NCBI GenBank assembly: GCA_002701455.1
Contig: NZVJ01000112.1
Span: 1-11,837 of the forward strand
DNA: 11,837 nt
From: Rhodospirillaceae bacterium
GTDB lineage: Bacteria; Pseudomonadota; Alphaproteobacteria; Thalassobaculales; Thalassobaculaceae
Direction: 5' to 3'
Positions 1 to 6,185 of the stretch are shown here, piece after piece. A model generated the notes under the pieces. The model saw nothing but the letters and a program-made list of their open reading frames with translations, had not been told where the DNA came from and did no database searches. A program made the translations under genes and the position numbers. Each line of letters opens with the position of its first letter. The first letter of the stretch is position 1.

Positions 1-315
1 ACCCAAAGATCTAAGTACGGCTGGTTGATTTTCTCTATCTCTCACCAGATCTTCAAGTATAGAAAGATCCGGCCATCCTCCCGAATTTTCTGCGAAACGA
101 TCTTCAAAATCGTCTGATACCGCATCCTCGCTCTTCATCCTCCAAAAGCTCTCGGTATAACGAGTGTTTCCTCCCCTCTCTTCTAGGGGAGCTCTCTCTA
201 CGATTGCAACGTGCGAGCCATTTTGTTGCGCTGTTACGGCAGCGGAAAGGCCCGCGATTCCGGAACCAACTACAATGGTATCAAAAGTTTGTTCTGAATT
301 TTTATTATGAGACAT
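1..315 (-). CDS. FAD-dependent oxidoreductase, N-terminal part (tricarballylate dehydrogenase/fumarate reductase flavoprotein type), cut by the window edge
   Basis: The first 105 codons of a minus-strand gene are present; the rest lies beyond base 1. Residues 12-30 form the beta-alpha-beta dinucleotide fold with the glycine motif VGSGIAGLSAA, followed near residue 40 by the acidic ribose-binding end (AIVERAP). The next stretch, EERGGNTRYT at about 46-55, is typical of the fumarate reductase/succinate dehydrogenase flavoprotein superfamily, especially TcuA-like tricarballylate dehydrogenases. Such enzymes oxidise or reduce C-C bonds of carboxylic acids using FAD. The ATG at 315 has AGG six bases upstream (plus-strand 322-324). 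It diverges from the CitE-like gene across 217 bp, which suggests related roles. Substrate cannot be told because the catalytic domain is missing. It could equally be a ketosteroid-dehydrogenase-like flavoprotein. Confidence 0.8.
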   Translation of the reverse strand, partial: MSHNKNSEQTFDTIVVGSGIAGLSAAVTAQQNGSHVAIVERAPLEERGGNTRYTESFWRMKSEDAVSDDFEDRFAENSGGWPDLSILEDLVRDRENQPAVLRSLG

Positions 316-448
316 TTAAAACCTACTAATTATTATTTCTTATATGTTGTTTATGTTCATACTATAATCTTAGGGTCTTGATTGGTAGATTAGAATCTGA
401 AGAAGATCACTTGTTTCACCGCCTTATTGCTTTAAAATAATCTCTCTG

Positions 449-478
449 TTTACAACAGTAAGTGGAAAGAAATAGACT
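449..478 (+). promoter_or_regulatory. possible sigma70-type promoter for the CitE-like gene
   Basis: TTTACA (449-454) and TAGACT (473-478) are separated by 18 bp, matching the -35 and -10 consensus at 5 and 4 of 6 positions. It would give a leader of about 48 nt before the GTG at 533. A second candidate, TTGTTT (411-416) with TAAAAT (433-438) at 16 bp, is about as good. The whole 316-532 gap is AT-rich, so matches by chance are likely. Confidence 0.3.
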
Positions 479-532
479 GATAATAGATTATAGTGTGATG
501 GTTTCTTATTAATAATTTTTTGGTGGTTTACA

Positions 533-1393
533 GTGGCTGATAAAAATATTGTATCCAGACGCAGCTTTATTTTCTGTCCGGGTCTTCGTCCGGATATGTT
601 TCCCAAAGCAGTTAATTCGGGCACAGATATTGTGTGTATAGAATTAGAAGACGGTATTGCGCCAAAAGATAAAGATGAAGCCCGTAAATTAACGCTCAGC
701 TTATTTAATACGGTTCTTGATGGTAAGGGCGCTGAATTAATTGTTAGGATCAATTCCGTGCGGGATGAATTTGGCTTGGCGGATATCCGCGCAATACTAG
801 AAACATCTTCGCCGCCACCTGCAATCATGCTGCCAAAGGTTAAGACGCCTGACGAAGTTAAATGGGTTGATGAACTGCTTTCAGAGAGAGAACACAAAAC
901 GAGGCTCCATGTAATAATAGAGACAAACGCTGGTTTGGAAGCAGTTTACGATATTGCAAAATCGAGTAATAGGATAGACGCATTATTTTTTGGCGGCGTA
1001 GATATGGCGGCCGAATTACGCTGCAAAAATGCCTGGGAACCCCTTTTATATGCTAGAAGCCGAGTGGCTCATGCAGCAGCTGGAGCTGATCTAGACGTTA
1101 TAGACGTTCCATACTTAGATTTGGAGGATCTATCAGGGATGATCCGCGAAGCAGAATTAGTTAGGGATTTAGGGTTCTCTGGGAAAGGCTGTATACATCC
1201 AAAACAAATAAGCAGCATCAATGAGGTGTTCACTCCAGACGGAGAAACTGTAGCGAATGCAAAAAAAATTATAAAAGCTTTCAAAGATGCTGAAACGGGT
1301 TTAGTGGTTATTGACGGAAAGTTGATAGAGAAGCCTGTATTGCGCCATATGGAAAGAGTTGTTGCTATAGCCAACCGCGTCTCCGAAAAATGA
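533..1393 (+). CDS. CoA ester lyase of the HpcH/HpaI aldolase/citrate lyase beta (CitE) family
   Basis: A 286-aa protein of the usual length for stand-alone CitE-like lyases. These cleave CoA thioesters such as malyl-, citramalyl- or methylmalyl-CoA into acetyl-CoA or propionyl-CoA and an oxoacid, with Mg2+, in the cytoplasm. Visible marks are the opening RRSFIFCPGLRPDMFPKA (9-26), ELEDGIAPKDKDEAR (37-51), the CoA-binding Arg72 in VRIN, the metal ligands Glu130 (IIETNAGL) and Asp157 (FFGGVDMA), and GKGCIHPKQI (217-226). The GTG start is chosen because the family's conserved N terminus begins within ten residues and the next Met (22) would remove it; the ribosome binding site is weak (TGGTGG, 521-526). 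Its stop overlaps the next gene by four bases (ATGA). Citramalyl-CoA or malyl-CoA lyase activity is an inference. Confidence 0.88.
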   Translation: MADKNIVSRRSFIFCPGLRPDMFPKAVNSGTDIVCIELEDGIAPKDKDEARKLTLSLFNTVLDGKGAELIVRINSVRDEFGLADIRAILETSSPPPAIMLPKVKTPDEVKWVDELLSEREHKTRLHVIIETNAGLEAVYDIAKSSNRIDALFFGGVDMAAELRCKNAWEPLLYARSRVAHAAAGADLDVIDVPYLDLEDLSGMIREAELVRDLGFSGKGCIHPKQISSINEVFTPDGETVANAKKIIKAFKDAETGLVVIDGKLIEKPVLRHMERVVAIANRVSEK

Positions 1394-1758
1394 TAATTTT
1401 TAATAAACACTTATCCAGCCACGGGCACCCCGAGCCTTTTGAGCTCCCAGGCCGCATTAATATTTATCAGCTAGCTAGTATGTCGCGCGGTCAAGCCGAA
1501 GGGCCGGGTGCTGCAAAGTCGCCCGAAACTGTAGTAGTCGGTAAGCGATTTAAGATACTGGTTAGAGAGGATGGTACGACTAGTAAGTGTTACAACCTCC
1601 GTATTTTACCGAATATAGTATCAGATTTAGAAGCTGGCTTTCTAAGCCGTGAGAATGACTTAGCAAAACAATTAATTGGTCTAAAGTTGAATTGTCTTCA
1701 CTTTATCGAAAAAAATGACTTCGGTTTTGACCGTATTTATATTTCATCGTTAAAATAG
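1390..1758 (+). CDS. small protein with a GreA/Rnk-like C-terminal domain
   Basis: A 122-aa protein. Residues 45-122 follow the pattern of the GreA/GreB C-terminal domain (FKBP-like fold) and of the nucleoside diphosphate kinase regulator Rnk. The stretch VVVGKRFKILVREDGT (48-63) corresponds to the strand opening the domain, and GFLSRENDLAKQLIGLKLN (83-101) to the family's 'IS..SPLA.ALLG...GD' segment. The GreA N-terminal coiled coil, which reaches the polymerase active site, is absent; residues 1-44 are Pro/Gly-rich and not recognised. If the match is right, the protein could bind RNA polymerase as Rnk does, without cleavage-factor activity. The ATG overlaps the upstream stop (ATGA) and there is no separate ribosome binding site, pointing to translational coupling with the lyase. 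Met31 (1480) is an alternative start. The family call comes from pattern memory, not a search. Confidence 0.6.
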   Translation: MIIFNKHLSSHGHPEPFELPGRINIYQLASMSRGQAEGPGAAKSPETVVVGKRFKILVREDGTTSKCYNLRILPNIVSDLEAGFLSRENDLAKQLIGLKLNCLHFIEKNDFGFDRIYISSLK

Positions 1759-1774
1759 CCGAAATCCAATCCTT

Positions 1775-2002
1775 TCAACGCAAAACACAGGCTATTAAAT
1801 GCGTGTTAAAAGGAACTTTAGAAAAGCGTTTAACTTCTCGGCGCTTTAAGTTGATAACAACACCGTTTGCGGATTTTATTGTTGTTCTAAATTGTTTGAA
1901 CGTTTTTGAAGAGCGTAATCTTTCTCCCTGCAAAATATCGTTGCGCCAATCACTGGTGCAGTTATCTAACATCTGTTGAATTGGTTCTGTTCCATAAAGC
2001 AT
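1775..2002 (-). CDS. hypothetical small basic protein (75 aa)
   Basis: The family is not recognised. The gene is supported by an excellent ribosome binding site, AAAGGGAG (plus-strand 2010-2017), seven bases before the ATG. The protein has no membrane segment. It is rich in Arg and Lys in its second half and carries a central RLRSSKTF motif (28-35) in what looks like a helix. The Pro7-to-LeuArgSer31 spacing matches that of the 68-aa protein at 10024-10230, which also sits alone behind a strong binding site on the minus strand. It converges on the GreA/Rnk-like gene (16 bp apart) and diverges from the ORF at 2084. It may belong to the short 'ARxLRA' helical proteins common in alphaproteobacteria, but I cannot name the family firmly. 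Confidence 0.65.
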   Translation of the reverse strand: MLYGTEPIQQMLDNCTSDWRNDILQGERLRSSKTFKQFRTTIKSANGVVINLKRREVKRFSKVPFNTHLIACVLR

Positions 2003-2032
2003 TTATTGGCTCCCTTTCCAAAAACGACATGC

Positions 2033-2045
2033 CTTATGACATAAG
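2033..2045. repeat. inverted repeat CTTATG-A-CATAAG between divergent genes
   Basis: Perfect six-base arms with a one-base centre lie 31 bp upstream of the 75-aa gene and 38 bp upstream of the ORF at 2084, where a shared operator would sit. Six-base arms occur by chance every few hundred bases, so position is the main support. Confidence 0.3.
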
Positions 2046-2083
2046 AATTTATTAAGTTTCAGCGCAAATTTTAGAGGGCTGGT

Positions 2084-2227
2084 ATGCGCTTAATGCATGG
2101 AGAGCCCATTTATATTGAATTCCTAAAAACCAATTTAAATCTCGCACAGAGTTTCACTGGACAAACACTCTATGCCGTCTATTTTAGTATTAAAGGCAAT
2201 TGGTTTAGCAGTAAGCCAAGCCACTAG
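2084..2227 (+). CDS. probable small protein (47 aa) upstream of a membrane protein gene
   Basis: An ATG at 2084 follows AGAGGG (2073-2078) by five bases, a good ribosome binding site. It opens 47 codons ending in TAG at 2225-2227. The peptide starts MRLMHGEPIYIEFLKT and its middle (residues 11-36) could form one amphipathic helix with aromatic residues; the end is basic (SSKPSH). There is no clear membrane segment. The next gene starts 15 bp after the stop with its own binding site, so the two would be co-transcribed. I do not recognise a family. It might instead be a leader peptide. Support is limited to the binding site, the spacing and the peptide-like composition. Confidence 0.42.
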   Translation: MRLMHGEPIYIEFLKTNLNLAQSFTGQTLYAVYFSIKGNWFSSKPSH

Positions 2228-2242
2228 CTAAAGGTGTTTGTC

Positions 2243-2491
2243 ATGAAGTTGTTGGTATTAATTTTTGGCGTTTTAATAGCGATCTTAGTCGCAGCTATAT
2301 GGGGAGCTAGTAGAGTTTGGTTCAGTGGAGCAGACGTTGAAATTGGTTTTCACGGGGGTGCCGCTCTTATACTCGGGGCTTTGGGCAGTTTACTTATCGG
2401 CGGATTATTAATGGCTCTTTTATTTTATAGTTCGAAGTATGGTTACGATGAGCAAGTTTTTTCTGCTGATGATGAAAATCAATGGGATTAA
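2243..2491 (+). CDS. small inner-membrane protein with two transmembrane helices
   Basis: An 82-aa protein counted from the ATG at 2243, which sits eight bases after AAGG (2231-2234). A GTG at 2234 in frame would add three residues but overlaps that binding site, so ATG is preferred. Residues 2-24 and about 40-63 are strongly hydrophobic. The short loop between them holds WFSGADVEIGFHGG, and the tail is acidic (DEQVF...DDENQWD) and probably cytoplasmic. I recall similar short two-helix proteins in alphaproteobacterial genomes, always without assigned function. It lies directly after the 47-aa ORF and directly before a palindromic terminator, so the unit probably ends here. No enzymatic residues stand out. 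Confidence 0.75.
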   Translation: MKLLVLIFGVLIAILVAAIWGASRVWFSGADVEIGFHGGAALILGALGSLLIGGLLMALLFYSSKYGYDEQVFSADDENQWD

Positions 2492-2508
2492 AACCGCCTA
2501 GGCGGTTT
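2491..2508 (+). terminator. palindromic hairpin terminator after the membrane protein
   Basis: AAACCGCCTAGGCGGTTT is a perfect 18-bp palindrome that starts on the last base of the stop codon. It folds as a seven-base GC-rich stem with a CTAG loop. The T-tract that follows is interrupted (CCCTAATTTTAATTT), so it fits an imperfect intrinsic terminator or a 3' end stabiliser. Confidence 0.6.
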
Positions 2509-2596
2509 CCCTAATTTTAATTTGATAAAATAGTTTTGATGTTGCAAAGTTTGTGCGTGGTCTTTTCTATACACTCAACGTGAGAGGGGCGATTGA

Positions 2597-3031
2597 ATGA
2601 CAAAGTATTTGCCGCCAACCCTAGACTGGGTAAGAGAGCAGGTTGAACTTTATGAGGGTAGCGGAGGAAAAGAAGGAACAACCCTTCGTGATACTGGATT
2701 GCCATGTATCATCATAACACATAAGGGTGGAAAAACCGGAGCTATTAGAAAAATCCCAGTAATGAAAGTGAAGGTGGGTGAGGGGTACGTTTTAATAGGT
2801 TCGTATGGTGGTAGACCTAAAAATCCAGTTTGGGTTTATAATCTGCGTTCACACCCCGACGTTGAAATTCGCGACCATGAAAAGGTTAAAAAAATGCGGG
2901 TTAGGGAAGTTGAAAGCGATCCTGAACGCCAACAACTTTGGGATGCCAGTGTGGAAGCTTATCCGCCATATGAGGAATATCAAGATAAAACGTCAAGAAA
3001 GATCCCAGTTTTTATTGCTGAGCCACACTGA
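2597..3031 (+). CDS. deazaflavin (F420)-dependent nitroreductase-family oxidoreductase, Ddn-like
   Basis: A 144-aa protein with the length and motif order of the Ddn/FDOR split-barrel family: GLPCIIITHKGGKTGAIRK (54-72) with the T-x-GRKTG-like loop, VMKVKVGEGYVLIGSYGG (75-92), then PKNPVWVYNLRSHPDVEIR (94-112). Family members bind the deazaflavin F420 and reduce quinones, nitro compounds or enones; the best-known member is mycobacterial Ddn. The ATG has GAGGGG seven bases upstream (2584-2589). The gene stands alone between two terminator-like hairpins. Whether this organism makes F420 cannot be seen here; some relatives of this fold bind FMN or heme instead. The physiological substrate is unknown. 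Confidence 0.85.
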   Translation: MTKYLPPTLDWVREQVELYEGSGGKEGTTLRDTGLPCIIITHKGGKTGAIRKIPVMKVKVGEGYVLIGSYGGRPKNPVWVYNLRSHPDVEIRDHEKVKKMRVREVESDPERQQLWDASVEAYPPYEEYQDKTSRKIPVFIAEPH

Positions 3032-3063
3032 TACTGGTCTCGCACAATTCTTTTATTATTCTT

Positions 3064-3094
3064 AAAAACCCAAGAAGGCCTTGTTTTTATTTTT
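3064..3094. terminator. probable bidirectional terminator between convergent genes
   Basis: CAAG (3071-3074) and CTTG (3080-3083) enclose a five-base loop. They are flanked by AAAAA (3064-3068) on the left and TTTTTATTTTT (3084-3094) on the right, giving a U-tract in both directions. It lies after the Ddn-like gene and overlaps the last codon of the CoA-transferase. The GC stem is short. Confidence 0.45.
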
Positions 3095-4307
3095 GAACAG
3101 TAGCGTCATTTGCAAGGATATTTTTAGAATATAGTTTAAGTATGTCGTCTCTATTAAAACCGGCCTCTAAAAGAATTTCTTCGTTGTGTTCGCCTACTTT
3201 TGGTGGTTGTCGTTCCAGGGAGGGCCTATTCCGTGTTTCTCCAAACTCGAGTGGTAAATTAGGCAGTCCAACAGTTTGACCTGTTTCCTCCCCGAAACGT
3301 GATACGAAGACGTCAAGAAGTCCCCCTGTCGCTAGCAGATGAGGGTCATTAAATAAATCCCCTGGTTGCCCCACCGGAGCCCACGATATTTTACAATTTT
3401 CGGATTTAGCTTCGATTTCTCTTCGAGAGTAGTCTAATAAGCTATTTCTAACCGCTGGGAGTAACCATTCTCTCTGTTCTACTCTTTTAGGGTTTGTTGA
3501 TAAGCGAGGATCATTTGACAGCTCTGTTAAATCAAATTCTTCTACAAATCGTTCCCATTGTTGATCTGACGTAACGCCAATAAAAAGTTTCTCTGAATCT
3601 TTCGTTTCAAATACGTCATAAATTGCCCAAGCTCGTCCTCTGGCTGGCATTGGGCGTGCTTCAGATCCTGTGGCTGCCATACCTGCCATATGAGTCCCCA
3701 TCAAAAACACAGCACTTTCAAAGAGAGAGCTAGATACTCTCTGTCCTTTACCCGATTGGTCCCTTTCTTTTAGAGCCGCCTGTATACCTATGACACCGAA
3801 CATCGCGCCAAGGATATCTATCACCGAAGCCCCAGCCCTCAAGGGTTGGCCGGGTGGCCCCGTCATCCATGCTAACCCCGATTGAAATTGTACAACTTCG
3901 TCCAGAGCAGGCCTATTTTCATAGGGACCCGCGAGATACCCCTTTAACGCGAGATAAATTAAACGTGGATTAATACGACTTAGATCATGGAACCCGCATT
4001 CAAGTCGTTCCATTGTCCCGGGAGCAAAATTTTCTAGAACAACATCGGTATTTAAAACCAGTTTATGAATTACCTTGCGTCCTTCATCGGACTTCAAATC
4101 AATTGCCAGCCCGCGCTTATTACGATTTAACCCTGAAAAAAAACCAGCTCCAAAACCACCTAGCCGGCGAGTTTTATCTCCGTTTGGAGCTGGCTCAACT
4201 TTGATAACATCGGCTCCTAATTCCGCTAAAATTAATCCCGCAGTTGGCCCCATGACAGTTTGGGTGAATTCTAAAACCCTTACGCCAGTTAGATGTTTTA
4301 ACGGCAT
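3087..4307 (-). CDS. class III CoA-transferase (CaiB/BaiF family)
   Basis: A 406-aa protein of standard family length. These enzymes move CoA from a donor such as succinyl-CoA to an organic acid through an aspartyl-CoA intermediate. The N terminus MPLKHLTGVRVLEFTQ, the segments GPTAGLILAELGADVIKVEP (20-39) and NRNKRGLAIDLKSDEGR (61-77), and LVLNTDVVLENFAPGTMERL (83-102) are diagnostic. Asp136 in NRPALDEVVQFQSGL aligns with the catalytic Asp of formyl-CoA transferase. Its ATG shares one base with the stop of the HMG-CoA-lyase-like gene (TAATG), and there is no independent binding site, so translation is probably coupled. Together they would activate an acid as its CoA ester and cleave it. Succinyl-CoA:hydroxymethylglutarate, itaconate or citramalate CoA-transferase are plausible roles. 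The substrate is not readable. Confidence 0.92.
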   Translation of the reverse strand: MPLKHLTGVRVLEFTQTVMGPTAGLILAELGADVIKVEPAPNGDKTRRLGGFGAGFFSGLNRNKRGLAIDLKSDEGRKVIHKLVLNTDVVLENFAPGTMERLECGFHDLSRINPRLIYLALKGYLAGPYENRPALDEVVQFQSGLAWMTGPPGQPLRAGASVIDILGAMFGVIGIQAALKERDQSGKGQRVSSSLFESAVFLMGTHMAGMAATGSEARPMPARGRAWAIYDVFETKDSEKLFIGVTSDQQWERFVEEFDLTELSNDPRLSTNPKRVEQREWLLPAVRNSLLDYSRREIEAKSENCKISWAPVGQPGDLFNDPHLLATGGLLDVFVSRFGEETGQTVGLPNLPLEFGETRNRPSLERQPPKVGEHNEEILLEAGFNRDDILKLYSKNILANDATVQK

Positions 4308-5269
4308 TATTGGAGACGTTCACGCCTAAACGCATCAAGGCTTCCTGCGTGTATAAGCTCGCCGGGTAATTGATGGCCGACGATATCCTCAGCTAATCTT
4401 CCAACTTCTATCAATTGGTCTAAATCTATGCCAGTTGAAATTCCAAGTTCTTCGCACAATAATACAAGTTCTTCGGTGCAAATATTCCCAGCAGCCTTTG
4501 GTTGACCCGCAAAAGGGCAGCCACCAAGGCCTCCAACCGTTGAGTCAAAACGACTGATGCCCATTTTTAAGGCGGCGTAGGCATTCGCTATAGCTAATCC
4601 TCGTGTATCGTGCAGATGAAGTGAAATGCCCATATTGGGCCAAACGCTTCTTACTTTACCTATAACTTTTTCTATTCGATGCGGCGCAGCCCAACCCATT
4701 GTATCGGCCAGGGAGAAAAGTGTTATTTCGGCACCTGTTTCATTAGCTATCGCCATGCCGTCTTTGAGTGTTTGAACAACAGTATCGGGGCTTATGTCAC
4801 CTTCGTAATTACATCCAAAAGCCGCCATCACACCAATTCTATTAACAGGAATTCCAAGTTCAAGGTGAGACGTTACATGTCGTTTCATAGCAGACACGTT
4901 TTCTTCATGGGTTCGGTTCAAGTTCTTTTTTGTAAAACCTTCAGACGCCGTTAAGGAAATGGAACCAGAGATAGAAAGTTTGTCTTTAAAGGCCAACGCT
5001 CGATCAAGCCCATTCCCATTAAAATAAAGCCCTGTGTACTCCACATCCTCATGCGCCATAAATCCTTCAACTACCTGCTCAGCATCGGCCCACCCGGGTA
5101 CTAGTCGGGGGTTTACAAAGGAGCAAGCTTGAATGTGTTTCAACCCGGTTCTAGAAAGGGCATCTATCAGCTTAATTTTGTCCACGGTAGAGATCGGACC
5201 TGGTTCGATTTGAAAACCTTCACGTGGGCCTTCTTCATGAATTTCTACAAATTTGGGTAAATCTGACAT
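4307..5269 (-). CDS. hydroxymethylglutaryl-CoA lyase-like acyl-CoA lyase
   Basis: A 320-aa TIM-barrel lyase of the HMGL/DRE-metallolyase superfamily, which splits HMG-CoA or related 3-hydroxyacyl-CoA esters into acetyl-CoA and an oxoacid. Visible are GPREGFQIE (14-22), SFVNPRLVPGWADAE (50-64), the metal-binding HLHDT (218-222) with Asn229, and GGLGGCPFAG (246-255) with the mobile catalytic Cys251, then AAGNICTEEL. Arg16 matches the catalytic Arg, but the next residue is Glu17, where classical HMG-CoA lyases have an Asp that binds the metal. From memory the Glu form recurs in an alphaproteobacterial subgroup, so this probably marks a subfamily rather than a dead enzyme. AAAAAGGA lies eight bases before the ATG. 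The downstream CoA-transferase overlaps it by one base. Confidence 0.88.
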   Translation of the reverse strand: MSDLPKFVEIHEEGPREGFQIEPGPISTVDKIKLIDALSRTGLKHIQACSFVNPRLVPGWADAEQVVEGFMAHEDVEYTGLYFNGNGLDRALAFKDKLSISGSISLTASEGFTKKNLNRTHEENVSAMKRHVTSHLELGIPVNRIGVMAAFGCNYEGDISPDTVVQTLKDGMAIANETGAEITLFSLADTMGWAAPHRIEKVIGKVRSVWPNMGISLHLHDTRGLAIANAYAALKMGISRFDSTVGGLGGCPFAGQPKAAGNICTEELVLLCEELGISTGIDLDQLIEVGRLAEDIVGHQLPGELIHAGSLDAFRRERLQ

Positions 5270-5381
5270 TCTATTAATCCTTTTTATGAACGGATCATGG
5301 GATTTTTGATCCTCAACGGATAAATGGCGAGCATTCGTTGGCCATATAATTTATAAATAGACATAATACTCTATATTATAC
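5270..5381 (-). promoter_or_regulatory. AT-rich leader region of the lyase/CoA-transferase pair
   Basis: This 112-bp gap precedes the lyase. On the minus strand it holds a perfect TATAAT (plus-strand 5375-5380) and a second -10-like TATAAA in the ATAATTTATAAATAG stretch, neither with a good -35. An inverted repeat GGATC (5292-5296)/GATCC (5308-5312) with an 11-base spacer lies just before the ribosome binding site. It may hold the promoter; no single site is convincing. Confidence 0.3.
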
Positions 5382-6185
5382 CTACTTTTTGTGACCAATA
5401 TCTAGATTATTTCCTCCAGAATTTTTTCCCCTCAACAAATACAAAGGTCTATTGCTGTAATCAGTGACAGCGCCAGTTTTTTTAATGACTTCGTCCCCAT
5501 TTATGTGATCAAAATATGAACTAGCGGGCATGTATCTCAGTACAAAGGCAGCCCTTCTATTTTTGGAATGGTTGGGTTTAGATCCGTGTACCAACCAAGT
5601 ATCAAATATAGCCATCTGTCCGGGTTCAAGCAAAATATCTCGAGCACAATTTTCGGAGACTGTTGCTTGATCTAAAACGAGCTTAACAGCCGCATTTTTG
5701 CCTTCATCTAAGTTACTAGTTTCAATATGCGGCATTTGAGATCTATGAGAGCCGGGTATAAAACGAAGGCAGCCATTCTCCTTGGTGCATTCGTCAATAG
5801 CTATCCAAACGGTGGTAGTTGCTTTGGGTTCAATTGGCCAATGGAGAGCATCTTGATGCCACGGAATTATTTGTCCGCTGTTAGCTGGTTTTCCGAAAAG
5901 AGTTGTACCCCAAAGAATGATGTCGTTCCCGGCCACTTGAGATATTAGATCTAAAATGTCGGATCGTTTTGCTATGTCTAGCCATATGGCATCACCTTGA
6001 ATAGCTTGAGGGCCGTATGACTTCAAATGAGGGCAAATCATAATATTTTGGTCGGCGTCTGGGTTATTTTTTAATAATATATCTAAAGCTTGTCTCAATG
6101 TTTGCACGGTTTTATGGTCAAGGCGGTAGTGAGGGACCACGAGACCATCTCGTTGATAAATTTTCAGCTCTTTATCTGTTAGCAT
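5382..6185 (-). CDS. phytanoyl-CoA dioxygenase (PhyH) family Fe(II)/2-oxoglutarate oxygenase
   Basis: A 267-aa cytoplasmic protein with the complete iron and co-substrate set of the PhyH family: His110 and Asp112 in PWHQDALHW, distal His200 in DTWLVHGSKPNHS, and Arg210 or Arg211 ten residues later for the 2-oxoglutarate carboxylate. VWIAIDECTKENGCLRFIPG (127-146) and LEPGQMAIFDTW (186-197) are typical core strands. The family hydroxylates small molecules at unactivated C-H bonds; bacterial members act on ectoine, phosphonates, fatty acyl-CoAs and natural products. GGGG (plus-strand 6194-6197) is eight bases before the ATG. The gene is separated by 112 bp from the lyase downstream and by 340 bp from the amidohydrolase upstream, so it may be its own unit. 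The substrate is unknown. Confidence 0.9.
   Translation of the reverse strand: MLTDKELKIYQRDGLVVPHYRLDHKTVQTLRQALDILLKNNPDADQNIMICPHLKSYGPQAIQGDAIWLDIAKRSDILDLISQVAGNDIILWGTTLFGKPANSGQIIPWHQDALHWPIEPKATTTVWIAIDECTKENGCLRFIPGSHRSQMPHIETSNLDEGKNAAVKLVLDQATVSENCARDILLEPGQMAIFDTWLVHGSKPNHSKNRRAAFVLRYMPASSYFDHINGDEVIKKTGAVTDYSNRPLYLLRGKNSGGNNLDIGHKK

Noticed and set aside
387..398. Inverted repeat AGATT-AG-AATCT in the divergent gap 316-532
   Set aside because: Arms of five AT-rich bases are expected by chance several times in a gap this size.
424..897. Minus-strand ORF of 157 codons opposite the start of the CitE-like gene
   Set aside because: It is antisense to strongly conserved lyase motifs, is Ser-rich and low in complexity, and has no family resemblance.
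1069..1410. Minus-strand ORF of 113 codons
   Set aside because: It lies antisense to the conserved C-terminal half of the lyase and has no recognisable domain.
2805..3065. Plus-strand ORF of 86 codons
   Set aside because: It overlaps the conserved core of the Ddn-like gene in another frame and has no binding site.
4075..4329. Plus-strand ORFs opposite the CoA-transferase start
   Set aside because: They are antisense to diagnostic CoA-transferase motifs and to the TAATG junction.
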